This document shows positions 38,501-50,443 of a stretch of 64,000 bases of DNA, one piece after another (position 1 is the first letter of the stretch; each line of letters opens with the position of its first letter). The notes beneath the pieces were generated by a model that was not told the origin of the DNA, searched no databases, and worked only from the letters and a program-made list of their open reading frames with translations. The DNA is from Cylicocyclus nassatus. Taxonomy: Eukaryota; Nematoda; Chromadorea; Rhabditida; Strongylidae. The stretch is taken from contig CATQJL010000223.1 in NCBI GenBank assembly GCA_958299035.1, forward strand, positions 83,967,753-84,031,752. The letters are read 5' to 3'. The position numbers and the translations under genes were made by a program.

Positions 38501-41500
38501 CAGTTGTGCTTAAGCAACAAAGCAAACCAAGAAAAAGCACTTGAAATACAATATACGGGTCACATGGTTAACGCCATCCTGGAGAATGTGCAACTGCGCA
38601 CATTAGTAAGGCAGCCTACAGCCAGTGTCAACCAGCACTTCCTTTTTCATTGACGCAATCGCCACGCATGAACTTTGCGTCGTCACATCCGCGCGCGTAT
38701 GGCTTGCGCATTCCAACTGGCCTTATCGATTGGAGGTGCGCACGCAAGGCCCTCGGGTTGCGTGCGCAGTCTCTATGTAGGAAATACGCGATTGACACAG
38801 GCTGTACATACTTGAGTGCATAAGCGCGTCAAATGATGTGAAACATAGTTGGCCTTCATTGTTTCAGTTGCAAGTCAAAGCTTTGGCTATGAGATAGCTT
38901 CCTTGTTCTATCCGATTACGAGAAGCGGATCTCTCTGCAGGCTTACGCGGAAGTAATTATGAGATGTATAAAAAGCCGCAGTTGCAGAACAACTGTTGCC
39001 TTGTGTACGCAACGTGTAACTGTCAACACTGTAGTTTGTCAAAGCGTTAATGTAGTAAACACAATGTTGTTGATTTGAAAAATGATGTTATGCATGAGGA
39101 TTTTCCTTACAGTTAGTAGTGGTATTATCGGGTTTATAGTTAAGTCATTCCGTAACTTAATATGTGCAAATGCACACAATATGCAGGTGCGCGTAAGTTG
39201 TTACTAAGAGGGTCCCTTAGGCTACAAAAATGCATCCCTTTGAATAAATGCTTAATTCGCGTTTTTCCCTTGTTTATATTCGGGGACCAAGGGAAACTTC
39301 AAAAAACCCTTACTGGGAACGGCCTTTTTGCACGGGAGTATCTGTTGAATACTGTCGCGTTGAGACAAGTCGACATGACGCCTCAAGTCAAGCCAAACAA
39401 GATAGTTACTCTTCCTAGATTGATATACTACCATGCAGTAAATTTTCCCCCTTCTCCCCCCCCCCTCCTCTTCTTGCCTAACCAAAGCCGCCGCAATGTG
39501 CGCCGCGCGCGAATCGTCCTGTGTGGAAATATGTTACGGTCGTACGAATCGTCTTGCGCCCGGTTTACTCGATTTTATGCGAAATGGCGAAGGGAGTAAT
39601 TTTGCGCGCACTGTGCATATTGTGTGCATTTGCGTATATTTAGCAGCAATCTGACTGGTCTCTAACGTAATCTGCAATTCTAACAGTTTCCTAAAGATAA
39701 GTACCCCGCAAGGTTGACATGTGATAAGACAACGACGCATAACACCTCCACCAAGTTTACGTAGTTGAGAGCAATTGAAGGACCAAGTAATTCAGTGGTA
39801 AGTGAAAAGCGGAAGGGTGGGATGTAGCGTGGAGGAGGGGGGGGGGGGAAAGAAGTAGCGGCTTTGTGGAAGCGTACTTCAGTAGTCCCAGAAGCAACTT
39901 CCATCCAAAAGTCTGCCTTCCATATTTTTCTCATCCTGAGGGCTTTCCATGGCCCTAATTACAGATATATATAGTGCAAAATGTGCACAACTCCAAAAAA
40001 AAAACTCGATTTATTGGCCTGTCTTGCAAAGAAGAATTTCAATACTTGGGTGGGCGGAGCTTTTCAGGGCGGGCGTGGCTTGACAGCACTTTGTGGGCTT
40101 AAGATCCATTATCCATTCTGAGACAATCCTGCAGGACCGGAACCAGAGCAAATGCTCCTCTTCTGGGGCCTGGATTTAGGCTAAGTACTAATCGAATGGG
40201 AGTAGAAGTTGTCTCGTCGCTGCTTTCAACATGCTGGTCACATTCTCATATAAACTTTAGGAAAAGTGGTTAAATACGCGCGAAAAAGGGTTGTTATGGG
40301 AAATTGGCGGAGAACGTCAAGGCCAACAATTTTTCAAAGCAGAAGTTAATAGCGTGAGGGTCATAAATTCTAAAGAATTCTTTGAGTACATTTTTTTGTC
40401 CTAAAAAAAGCAAGTCTTATGGGTGCCAGCCAACCCAAATTACATTCGTCACACTTTTAATCAAATTAGAAGTCGGCAAGAGATTTTGTAAGGCATACGT
40501 TGAATCTCTAAATTGTGAAAGTCCTGCACTGGATGCAAGGGGCGATGAATTTTTTCTTGCACAAATCATGCAAAAATTCACAAACTTCCAGATATGCTTG
40601 GTCATGACGAAAGTTCGAAAAAGTAAACTTAGCTGAGAACTCAACTCAGAAAATGTCCCCAAACTCAAAAACTCAGAAAGTGTCCCCAAAATTCTTTTAA
40701 CAGGGGAAGTTTATTGCAAAATTTAAGATAACCTCAATTTTGATAATAAAGTTACTTGCATTGTTTTATAAGTTTCGAAGACAATTTCGAGATTTTTTTC
40801 GTCTCAAAAATGGACAGCTGACGCAAATGAAAGATTAACACTCAAATGGCGGTTAATCGTGGAAGTTAAGCCGCTTTGGACAGCGATAATAACTGAAAAG
40901 CTGGAATTGTAATCTGCTTAGATGAGTCACCAATCAAGCGGACAATATACAGATTTAAAAATTAGTAAACAGTCAGAAGGATTCATACCGTAAAGAATAT
41001 TTGCATTTGAACGAAGAAGCTGTGAAAAGGTTTTTCAGCAAATTATGAGCTGACAAAGCCGTAAATCAACCACTGCAGTTAGCTTCATGTCCCAAAACTC
41101 AACTCCACAGAAATGGGAGCTAACAATAGGAGGATGCGACTATAGAACACCGATCCAGTTTGGATCCGCACAATGTACTCGCCCAGCGTGTGCGGCGAAG
41201 AGCGGGCAGCTAATTAGCACGAGAGCACGCTTGCATAAACCGAGCAAATTCAGTTCTACCTTGCTCCTCTATGCTCTCCGCGTCTAAAACTCTTCCATTG
41301 AGTCGTGAAGCTCTGAGTTTCTATAATATGTCAGAGTCTTGCCTGAAATCGCTAAGTAGAAGTAAAAGAGGTATCTGTGTAACGTAAAAGCAACCCAAAA
41401 TAGCATAAACAAAATCACCAATTAAGCCCGACTCCAAGCAGCTGTTGAATGCCAAAGCTTGGAAAAACTTTCGTTTTTTACAACTGCGCCGTTTGTTTCC

Positions 41501-41894
41501 CTCCCATAAGATTGTATGTACCATCGTAAAACAAAAGGATAATTTTTCGAAATAGGTAAACCGATAGACTAGGTAGTTTTCTTGCGAGATGATGGAAAGC
41601 AAGACCACAAGAAAAAAGACAGTGCATTCAACCGTGTGTATCGTGCTCTGCGGCTCATTTAACATTGTAAGTCCATCATTCAATATATGTATACCATGCA
41701 ATTACCAGGCATCTTCTGTAAATCGTTTGGGTTCAACGGAACCATTCTTTGAAGCAAGAGGAAAAAGCCCACTCCCTCCCCTCCCCCCGCGCGCCAGTTC
41801 CCCATACTACAGAGGGTTTTTTCCAAATGGCAAAGCCAGATCCCCGATCAAGGGTACCATCTAGAGGCGAGACGCACCATGTAAAGTATAGTTA
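35585..41894. other. Long unassigned stretch
   Basis: More than 6 kb with no gene that I can support. A 79-codon open stretch at 37894-38133 follows a CTGCAG acceptor-like site, but no partner exon could be joined. A 12-G run lies at 39837-39848. Other frames (up to 145 codons at 39162-39599) have no domains. If the host has genes here, they must be RNA genes or short-exon genes that I could not recognise. Confidence 0.3.
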
Positions 41895-42110
41895 GAACCG
41901 AATATTTTTCGAATAATCGTATTCGAAGGATTTATTCGAACTGGAAAAGCCGAATATTCAGGAAAGTGTATTTATTTGATTATTCGAGTAGTCAAATAAA
42001 TGAAAAAGACCTTTGTTCGAATATTACTTTATTCGACGAATCGAGAAAACAAATTGTTTGAAATTATTCGAATAATTGATTATTCGAATAAAAGTTCGAG
42101 TAAGTGTTTT
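41895..42110. repeat. TTCGAATA-rich degenerate repeat block
   Basis: The palindromic word TTCGAA or its TATTCG/CGAATA neighbours occur well over a dozen times in about 215 bp, often extended to ATTATTCGAATAAT-like palindromes. Unit spacing is irregular (7-15 bp). Repeat type and function unknown. Confidence 0.6.
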
Positions 42111-42684
42111 GTAGGATTGCTCGTAATTTGAGTAAAAAAAATTCTGCAAAATTGAGCATTAGCTTAACTCTGTCTTCAGCTATAATAACACAATGGTCGT
42201 TTCATTTTGGACAATGAAAGCATGGTAGCAGACCACATAACAAGGGCGGCAAGAAGTATGGGCTCTTCAGACTACCCATAGCTTTTTCTATTCTTTCTCA
42301 AGCATATATTGCTACTATAAAAGCTTCTATGGAAAATTAGCCTGCAAAAGCGCTATCCCATACTTTTCAAAAGGCTAGCTCATTCTTAGTCCCTCTTATA
42401 GTGATAACACCTCCTCCCTCCCCCCCCCCCTGTTCCCCATACGGGTTTTTTCCATATACGTTTTTCCAGATGTTCTTCAACTAAAGGATACATCTGGACG
42501 AGATGAATGCTAGTGTCAGATGAATCTAAGTTCCGGTAAAGTCATGAGAAAATAGCTGTGAGGTTTGAGCCATGGAAAATGATTCTGCCATGGCATAGAT
42601 GTTTGAAAACGCTACAAAAAATCACCAAAGTTGTGGTAGAGAGTGACGCAAAAAAGAGCAGAGGAGATAGAATGTAGAGTTCTG
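42111..42684. other. No recognised feature
   Basis: Contains an 11-C run at 42420-42430. A CCCATAC...GGTTTTTTCCA phrase near 42437 is close to one near 41798, suggesting a short dispersed repeat. No gene. Confidence 0.35.
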
Positions 42685-44012
42685 AGCATACCTTCGATAC
42701 ATAGAGCCACGTACTCTGGTAACCTTCACTTTGAGGGCTATGAGGGGACACAACCTTCACCTGGAAAAAAGCAGAAGTCATCCGCGGCGAAGCCCCGGAT
42801 GCTATCATCCTGACTATTTCGGAACGAATGCTAATGAAGCAAATATAGAGAATAATATTGTGAGTTTATCTCAGCGAAACCGAGAATTTGCGTTTTATAG
42901 CCTTTTTTACGTTGAAAGGAAGGTTTCTATGGAATTTTCGCCAGAATTCAAGACGAAATTTCTCTGTTAACCTCTCATTTGAACAAAATCGAGTATCAGA
43001 AGTTTAGGAAAGCCAAATGGAGTTGAAGAGAACGAGAAACTGCCTTAAGTCTTGCGCAGAGAGTCGCGTTTGAAAACGCTGGTCTATCTCGTTAATGAGT
43101 GAATTTTGAAGCTTGGGACGTTGTCAGTTCTCCTCGCCGTGTCATGACGATCAGAATGATATACAATGTTGCAGGGTTTCGTTGAGACCCCGCAGAGATC
43201 TACGACCAGAGCCAAATGCCCCGTCGGCTCTGGTCTGTCTCCGCTGCTCGTCTGCGTCTCCGCGCGCTGCGCGCTACCTCGCTACCCCATACGCGGGGCG
43301 CGGGGCATTTGGCTCTGGTGCCCTTTTCTTCGCTGTTTCGAATCCAAATTTAGCAAGCTATATATCATTTTGAAACTCTTAATCTCTATTTTCACGCTGA
43401 CAACTTCCCAAAACCACACTTTTTGATTTGGTCGAGAAATCCGCCAAAAACCTTGTTTTCGAAAATCTCTTGTTTTTCTTCTAGTTCAACTCTTTTCATG
43501 CGGTTTTTTCAAGCAGTCTATAGATCTTGCTTGTGTTCATGATGCAGACAACCACCCAGCTCTTATCTCTTGGATTATGGTGGAATTTTTTGCGAAAAAC
43601 CGTAAAAAGTGCGTTTTTCTTTACCTTGTTCAGTTTCAGCGCTTTCGCATCGATTTTTTCCCAGCTTGGGCGATTGTTGCTCAGAACAATAAGCGCAACG
43701 ATCCAGACAACGTCCCAGGAAACAGGAGCGTCAATGCGGGGGTAAAAATTTAAAGGACGCATCAAAAATCAAAACCCCGTGTTACGAATTGCTGGTCCTA
43801 GAGCGAAGACTTGCACTTTGAAAGCCGCCAATTGAATGATTTCAAGCCTCATTTCAGCGTTTTTATCCGGTTTTCAGCAGTTTTTTTGCTTTTTACATCT
43901 GTTTTATGTCATTTTCTCTTCTCTGATCATCCTTAAACAACCTTCACTATTTATGACCTCAGATGTTCAAACAACCTTCACTTTTGACGCCCTGTCTCTA
44001 GACCATCGAAGG
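42685..44012. repeat. Copy 2 of the dispersed segment seen at 21500
   Basis: Diverged copy of 21500-23016. It has a private insertion at about 42751-42835 and lacks the MITE found in copy 1. Internally, CCAGAGCCAAATGCCCCG near 43205 and CGGGGCATTTGGCTCTGG near 43302 form an 18-bp inverted pair about 80 bp apart. Confidence 0.6.
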
Positions 44013-46281
44013 TATGGTTCTGAGCAAGTTCCATGGATAGCGAAAGTATTGGACTGTGGACTTTGAAAGACTAGATAAAAAGAGATAGGCAGTATGGAAT
44101 AAGAATGGGAAGAGACCGGGAAAGGCTTCCTTTCAGCGGCTTTGGAAGACTATAGGAAGCATCCTAGTAGAAGATTGCTAACATTTTTTTTCAGTAAGGC
44201 TTGAATTCCTCGTAATGAGCATCTTTGAAAAGATTTTCCAAATGAATGACCGCAGAAGCAATTAAAGGCATTAAGAAAATTGAAGGGGTGAATGTGAGAA
44301 AGAATGAAAGTGGGAATAATTAGAGGGCAAAGCAATTTCAGAGACTATTTCTTGCAAAAGTGCATGTAAACAATAATATCATTTGGAAACATGGTGCAGG
44401 AAGAGCGAGGTGACGACATGTGAGATTCGAGCATAAATTGCGAATTCAAATGTGATTTTGGCTGTTTCGAAGGATTTATGCTTGAGAGAAAAGTGCATTT
44501 CGTGCAACGGCCAGGCCAGGCCAGCGCTGATGAGCTGCAAAGGGCAAAGTGTGGGCGGATGAGGGGGGGGGCAATAATTCTCGGGACGGGACGCGGAAGA
44601 GTTATCGTAAATCACAGTGTGTCAACAAATTGAGGGTTATCAGGAACTTAGTGCGAGATGATAACATACCATTCTCAGCCAAATCACCGTCTTCAACTGA
44701 AGCACTTTGGAAAATCAGGAAGCCAGCCCCCCCCCCTCCCCACCTCCTCAACCTTTTTGGAGAAGGAAGTAAAGCGCCGGGGGTAAAAAACGAGGACAAA
44801 CAAAGGATACGAAAAGATGTGTGAAATGGCAAACTTTGCCGACTCCCCACGGCTGTCAGGCTTTGCGCACACACTTCGGCCGCCTACGTCAATAGGCCGT
44901 TATGCCTAAAAAATGACAGTTGTCCGGATATCTGTTATTCGATACCGGTGTGCTCTGTTTCAAGAGCGCTGTGGAATTGACTTTTGGTGACAGAACTCAG
45001 AAGTTGACATATACTTCCGCATTATGTGAAAGCTGGAAGAGATTTTCTGTATACTTGCGGGAAGGGGAGGAGGGGGGGGGAGGGGGGAGAGTACCTTAAT
45101 AATGGAAACCAAAAAAGGCATTAAAAAGATTTTTTTCTAAAATTTTTCACCTCGAATGGAAAGATAAAAATCCTAGTCGCGCTATTCGTACCCGCGCTAG
45201 ACCACGACTTACACGTTCCGCGCAGGACCCCAAAATTCGCATATTCCGTGCGGGACCCCATGTCCTTAACCCAGTAGTTAGTAGATATAATTATCGCATA
45301 CAGTTGGATCAAAAATGAATACCTACATATTAGATAAGAAGAGGAAAAAGGAATTTTGGATAAACTGTGCAACTTATAAGCTGACATGTCGTAAGATGTC
45401 GCGCATGGCGTGCAGTACACACATTGAGTTAGAAATGACTTGTATGTTTCTAAATTTATCTATGCATATAACAGCGCAAAAATGAATCGAATCGTTTGTG
45501 TGAAATCGAAACGTCATTTATAATTGCGATATGAAATTCCAATTTGCCATCCATGTCATTTCATAGGGAAAAAAAACTCGATATCGATATATTATGGCAG
45601 CTAGCTATACGATTCTTAGTCTATATATGGAGCGTATAGAAGCATGGCACAAGGAAGGCGAAGAGGAGGGGGGGGGCAGAAAATGAAAAAAAAATTGGTA
45701 GACACCCGAGAGCAACAGACCAGCGCCATCGCATTCGAAATTGCTTGAAAGATGCTGGGAGAAATGGGCTGGAAATGTGAAGGCGTGGCTTTGCGGGCGG
45801 ACCCCCTCGCCCATTAGCATTTCAATTTTATGAAGTTTGTATTTTATTTTATGACATAAGTATACCCGCTGTAAAAATGAAAACCTCAGGGGAGAGGGAA
45901 ATTATAGCAGAAAAAATGGGGTCGGATTACATTTCAAAGGATCACAAGGACTGAGATCCACACAAGAATAGCTGGCTGGACCATTCTCGTTGAAGGAGGA
46001 GAATGAAATGAAATGGAATATAGTGTAAATATAGGACTGGAAGTCAGGAGAGCACTAGACAAGATTTAGAGAAAAAAAGATGGGTCTCGTTCATAAAGAC
46101 TGCAGTTAAAGAGGCTGTAAAGCTATGATCCAAGACCAAAGGATTAGAACTCAAATATTTTTCTCTGAATGACCCTGTAAAAAATTCAAAGTGTCAGGAA
46201 ATCCATGAAAATAAAATAAAATCAGGTCAGTCTAATTATAAGGAATATTAACGCCAATTCAAAAAAAAAACATCAGATAAC
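44013..46281. other. Unassigned, with several poly-G/poly-C runs
   Basis: No gene. G or C runs of 9-10 lie at 44563-44571, 44727-44736, 45072-45080 and 45668-45676. Frames up to 99 codons without domains. Confidence 0.4.
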
Positions 46282-46348
46282 GGTTGAACGCGGCGGGTCT
46301 CGAACCGAACGCTCCTCTCTAGCATCCTTAGATTGCTGGTTCACTAGT
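46282..46348 (-). ncRNA. tRNA-like motif, copy 1 (SINE or tRNA relic)
   Basis: The minus strand contains GGTTCGAGACCC (46295-46306), a good internal B box, about 35 nt after AGTGAACCAGCAATCTAAGG, which could be a degenerate A-box side and an anticodon arm. The 5' acceptor stem does not pair convincingly, so I do not call a functional tRNA. A similar piece is at 47061-47128 and a shorter one near 46750-46785. Confidence 0.25.
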
Positions 46349-47060
46349 ATGGAAGAAAAAAATTGAAGAAATGCTAAAACTTTTTTTACACAAAATGGAC
46401 AATCAAATCAAATGAACTTCTGCTTAGATTGCTAGGAAATTTTTGTGAAAAAAATGGTGCCTCTCGAATTTTGGGCAAGTTTGTGAGACAGTTATTACCT
46501 CAAAAATATTTTCTACAGAAAAGCTGAAGTTTTTTTTGACTCATGAATTATTTTTGATGATTTGACTTTTATGATTTTCTTGGGTTATAAAACTAGGCAG
46601 TTATTTATCTTTACTGAAAAAACAAATTATGAGTAATTTTAAACTTGAAAAATTTGAATCAGCGATGCGAAAACATTATTGAGGGCATGGCTGTTTCTTT
46701 ACAAACATGCCAAGAATACCAGAAACATCAAAAATAAAAATTTCAAGAAAAACTCGAACCGCTACCACTGATTAGTATCCGTAGAGACTTTTTTGGGGTT
46801 TCTGAATAAAAGGCAATTTTGTGCGCCCCTAAACTGAGCAATTTTGCACAAAATAAATTATTGGGCTGTTGCAAAAAATTTCCGTTTTTCTAGACCTACT
46901 TTCCGAACAGCTTTTTTCTTCCAAAATTTTTGAAAAAAAAACTTGCAAACCGGAAATTATTTTCTCAACAACGTATTATTTTGATCGACTGCAAGATTCA
47001 ATCCCTCCCATGAACTAACATATAAAAAATCGTAAGGTACATTCAAAAATCGTCAGATAG
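46349..47060. other. No recognised feature
   Basis: AT-rich with A and T runs. A third, short tRNA-like trace (AACTCGAACCGCTACCACTG) lies near 46752. Confidence 0.35.
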
Positions 47061-47128
47061 CGGGAAACTGAGCGGGTCCCGAAGCGAGTGCGCCTTTGAG
47101 CACTCTTGAAACTACTGGTTCACTAGTT
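47061..47128 (-). ncRNA. tRNA-like motif, copy 2 (SINE or tRNA relic)
   Basis: Minus strand: ACTAGTGAACCAGTAGTTTC, then CTTCGGGACCCGCT. Same layout as copy 1, with a degenerate B box. Neighbouring 20-nt flanks are also similar, so this is a dispersed repeat rather than two independent tRNAs. Confidence 0.25.
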
Positions 47129-48967
47129 TTGGATCAGATGATTCCTTTCGCTATGTTGCTTTCCTTTTTCTTTTAAATTAAATCTCTGCCAGATAAAATT
47201 TGCTATTCGATGACGCATACAGCAGTGGGAATGGGGAAAGGGCCCAAAAAAGTACCGACAGGAGGAAATTTGATCTTCTTTTGCTGCCGCGATGCAAAAG
47301 CTGCCTCATCTGGTTCCAAGCGCGCACTCTAATTTTGAGGGAGTGGTTGGAACGCAAAAATTCCGGTGGCAAATTTGTCGAGCAATTTAGCGAAATTTTC
47401 GGCTAAAGAGCACATTTTGTAAAGCAAAATGTCATCGGACACTTGAGAACAAGAGAGTGCATTTTTCTGTTCATGCTGTGTGTGAGCTTTTGGGGGGGGG
47501 GGGTACTTGTGTGTCTGTAACGAGCACTTTTCACAAAGTGCTTTTGCGCTGCCGGTGGCAAAAGTCGAGAGCTCAGCCGGCGTGAATTCGATATCCTTGA
47601 GGAGGGGGGGGGGGGGCAAAGCGAAAGTGTTGTAAAGCCAAAGGCGCTCTCTTAGCAGTCGAGGTAGGTGGCAGATGACAGAAGCGAGGAGTTGAGATGA
47701 TGAGTTCCGCAAGTTTCGGTTCCTTCCCCCCCCCCCCCGAACTACACACAAAATCACACAGATTTCGGCAACGGGGCGGCGGTGTCGGGTGGATTTCACG
47801 GGGATAGACACATGATCATGCGCGCAGCCGCGCCTAGCCCTCACTAGATCAACAGAAAATCAAAATCACCCCCCCCCCCCCCCGCTCCCCGCAATGCTTT
47901 CGGTAAACCATTGATAATTCGTGATCCGGCTCAAGTACGTATCACGGGGGGATTTGCGTTTTCGAGTGTAATGGCCTCGACCAGCTCCGCTGGTGGTCAA
48001 GGGCTAACCCGACGAGTTCTCCCCCCCCCCCCTCGTCTAATCTTCGACTGCGCAGTTAGATTTTTCATTTTTCCATGGCCCCGGCGATGTGTGAGTCTGT
48101 GTGGCAATCAATGCGTGGCGATAACACCATTACAACAAAATTCCCTCCAGCTGTCATGCTCGTCTGCTGCTGCTGAGGCTGCGGTAGGTAAAAGCCATGG
48201 TGGCAAGGATTGCTTAGAGGGGCATGCCAAAAAGTTCTATCAGTATCTGAGTAAAGCTGATCTCTGAAAGAAACAATTTTTAGTGACTCCATATGTTTTT
48301 ATAACACATGCACGACAATACGACCCACCGGTGGGTCATACGTGCCCTGCCATTTCGGACAATACGACCCACCAGTGAGTGTATGCTTTCTGAAGTTTTT
48401 AGTCTTGCAAGCTTATGATAAAACTTTTTGGGCAAACCGAATAAACTCCTGCATGGATCACTTCAGACCCTTGACCCATCAGTGGCCAGAAAATATTACG
48501 CAAACAGTATTGAGAAATATGCTCAGGTCTGAAATGGCAATCATCGAAGAATCGACCTTGTCAGAATGTGTTAAACTGTAAGATTTTGGCAGCTTATGAT
48601 GAGGAAATATAGTTGAATGGATTTTGGCGCCCCTACATGCAAGCGCAGAACTGTGTTGAGTGCAAATGCACACAATTATGTGTTTTATGATGCAACGACG
48701 TTTTCGCACAACGGTACCAGTTCCCTTTTCGCACGATGGTACCAGTTCAACCTGTTCGACTTGCCTGAACAAGTCGCGCACACGGCAAACCTTTCCTGCC
48801 TTTACCTGTTTGATTGGCCGCAAGGATTGCTGTGCGCGAATGTGGTCGTGAATGGAAATGCTCTGACAACGAACGGTATTGGGAATCGACCAGAAAACTA
48901 TGAGAGCGCAATGCACAACTTGTCCAACAAGTTCGAACTTGTTCATTCTTTGTCATAACTGAAACTA
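47129..48967. other. Unassigned, strongest cluster of G/C homopolymers
   Basis: Runs of 12-15 G or C lie at 47492-47503, 47604-47616, 47726-47738, 47869-47883 and 48021-48032. The phrase AATACGACCCACC occurs at about 48316 and 48360, the first within the palindrome GACCCACCGGTGGGTC. The 171-codon minus-strand frame at 47329-47844 is built around the poly-G/C runs and is probably not a gene. Confidence 0.4.
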
Positions 48968-49141
48968 CCCTTTGATTCAACTTGTTTGGCGGCTGGAAGG
49001 CGGGCTTCGTGCTAATTAAGGCTACGTAGTGATCAGAGAGCACGCGCACGAAAGAGACGCAGACTGCGTAGGGGGCGCGAGCGGCCCTTATTAGGTCACA
49101 AAGCTCTGCCTTGCAGCCGCCGAGGTAGTTGAATTAAAGGT
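48968..49141. mobile_element. TA-flanked MITE, 174 bp, copy 1 of 3
   Basis: TIR CCCTTTGATTCAAC against GTTGAATTAAAGGT, flanked by TA. GC-rich core with GACGCAGACTGCG and GAGAGCACGCGCACG. Sisters at 50269 and 52351. Confidence 0.8.
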
Positions 49142-49250
49142 TACGCAAGGTGTATATTTCATTTTTTATTATATTTCTCATATGTCCTTTTTTAAGGATG
49201 GTAGTGTATATTACGAATAGCCAAGTTTTGTAAATAGGGCAGGTATCTAA

Positions 49251-49363
49251 TGCCCCCGAAATGCTGACAACACTTGCGCCCAAAAGATGGCTATTTGCAT
49301 GTTTTCATAATTTGGCACCATGGCCATTTCTTACGCGCAAGTGTTGTCATCACCGTAGGGGCA
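49251..49363. mobile_element. Small hairpin element, 113 bp
   Basis: TGACAACACTTGCGC at 49265-49279 is the exact complement of 49335-49349. The outer ends TGCCCCCG and GTAGGGGCA are also near-complementary. A diverged relative is at 49948-50034. Confidence 0.65.
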
Positions 49364-49947
49364 CTACACTATCCATCAGCTTCAAAAATTTTGTCCACAT
49401 CACTTGTCAGCAAGCGTAATATTCCAAAAAAATATTTTTGAAGAATAGTACAAAGTTCGTCGTGATCACATGTAAGACACATGCGCGATTACAAACGGTG
49501 CTTGTTACTACAATCTAAAACACACTGAAAAGTGACATTGACATTAGAACTTATCTCGAAAGATGAACAGCTGCTGTTTTACATTATTTCTCACAAGTAA
49601 CGAGCAGACAAAGAAGCAAACTATATAGCTAAGAGCTTGCTAAGGGACTAATGGGCAGAGTTCAGTGATAACCATGAAAACATAGCAGCAGGATATCAGC
49701 AAAGACTGATTTTCCGCCAAAATCAATGCCAGAGAGCATAAACTCGATTATCGACACCTAGGAATTGCAGGAATGTTGTTCTTTTCAGCGGAAGACTCCT
49801 TCAGTAAGAGATGTTTATTTATACGTACTTTATACCTTTCAAGCGGCCACTCAATCTCCTTCATACAGCAGTAGCAGAGGTTAAGAACACAAAAAAGTGC
49901 AGAGTGAGTTTAGACTGAGCAATTGTAATATTTGGATGGTAAAGCTT

Positions 49948-50034
49948 GCCGACAACATTTACGCGTCAAAAATGACGACAGGGCACAAAATGAAAAGCGC
50001 GCTTTGTGGCAAATTGCGCGCAAATGTTGTCAGC
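49948..50034. mobile_element. Small hairpin element, diverged relative
   Basis: GCCGACAACATTTACG and CGCAAATGTTGTCAGC form imperfect arms about 55 nt apart, similar in sequence to the arms at 49265 and 49335. Confidence 0.5.
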
Positions 50035-50268
50035 ACTGTAAAGACACAAAGTTTTTCAAGTACACTAATTATAACTTTACTTACTATATCCTTGAAATTA
50101 TGCTGATAATAATGTTTAAAATGTATCAAATCAACCAGTTACTGGGTCAGGCTAGGCCAAAACAAAAGTTTCACATTAGAAGATAGGCGCATTGTGAAAG
50201 TACGGTAGGTATACTGTAACTACAATCCAAATTCGAAGTTGATCTCGCAAGAAATCTAATGTCTTATA

Positions 50269-50443
50269 CCTTTTGATTCAACTGGCTTGGCGGCTGCAAT
50301 GCGGGGTTCGTGACCTAATTAGGGCTAAGTAATGAGCAGAGAGCACGCGCACGGGAGAGACGCAGACTGCATAGGGGCGCGAGCAGCCTTAAATAGGTCA
50401 CAAAGCCCCGCCTTCCAGCCGCCAAGCCAGTCAAATCGAAAGT
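50269..50443. mobile_element. TA-flanked MITE, 175 bp, copy 2 of 3
   Basis: Starts CCTTTTGATTCAACTGGC and ends GCCAGTCAAATCGAAAGT, flanked by TA. Core in the same orientation as copy 1. Confidence 0.8.

Noticed and set aside
39162..39599. 145-codon plus-strand frame
   Set aside because: The longest frame in its region, but contains a poly-C/T stretch and no domain. Not enough to call a gene.
47329..47844. 171-codon minus-strand frame
   Set aside because: Built around poly-G/poly-C runs that read as Pro/Gly. No domain, and it is in the most homopolymer-rich part of the window.
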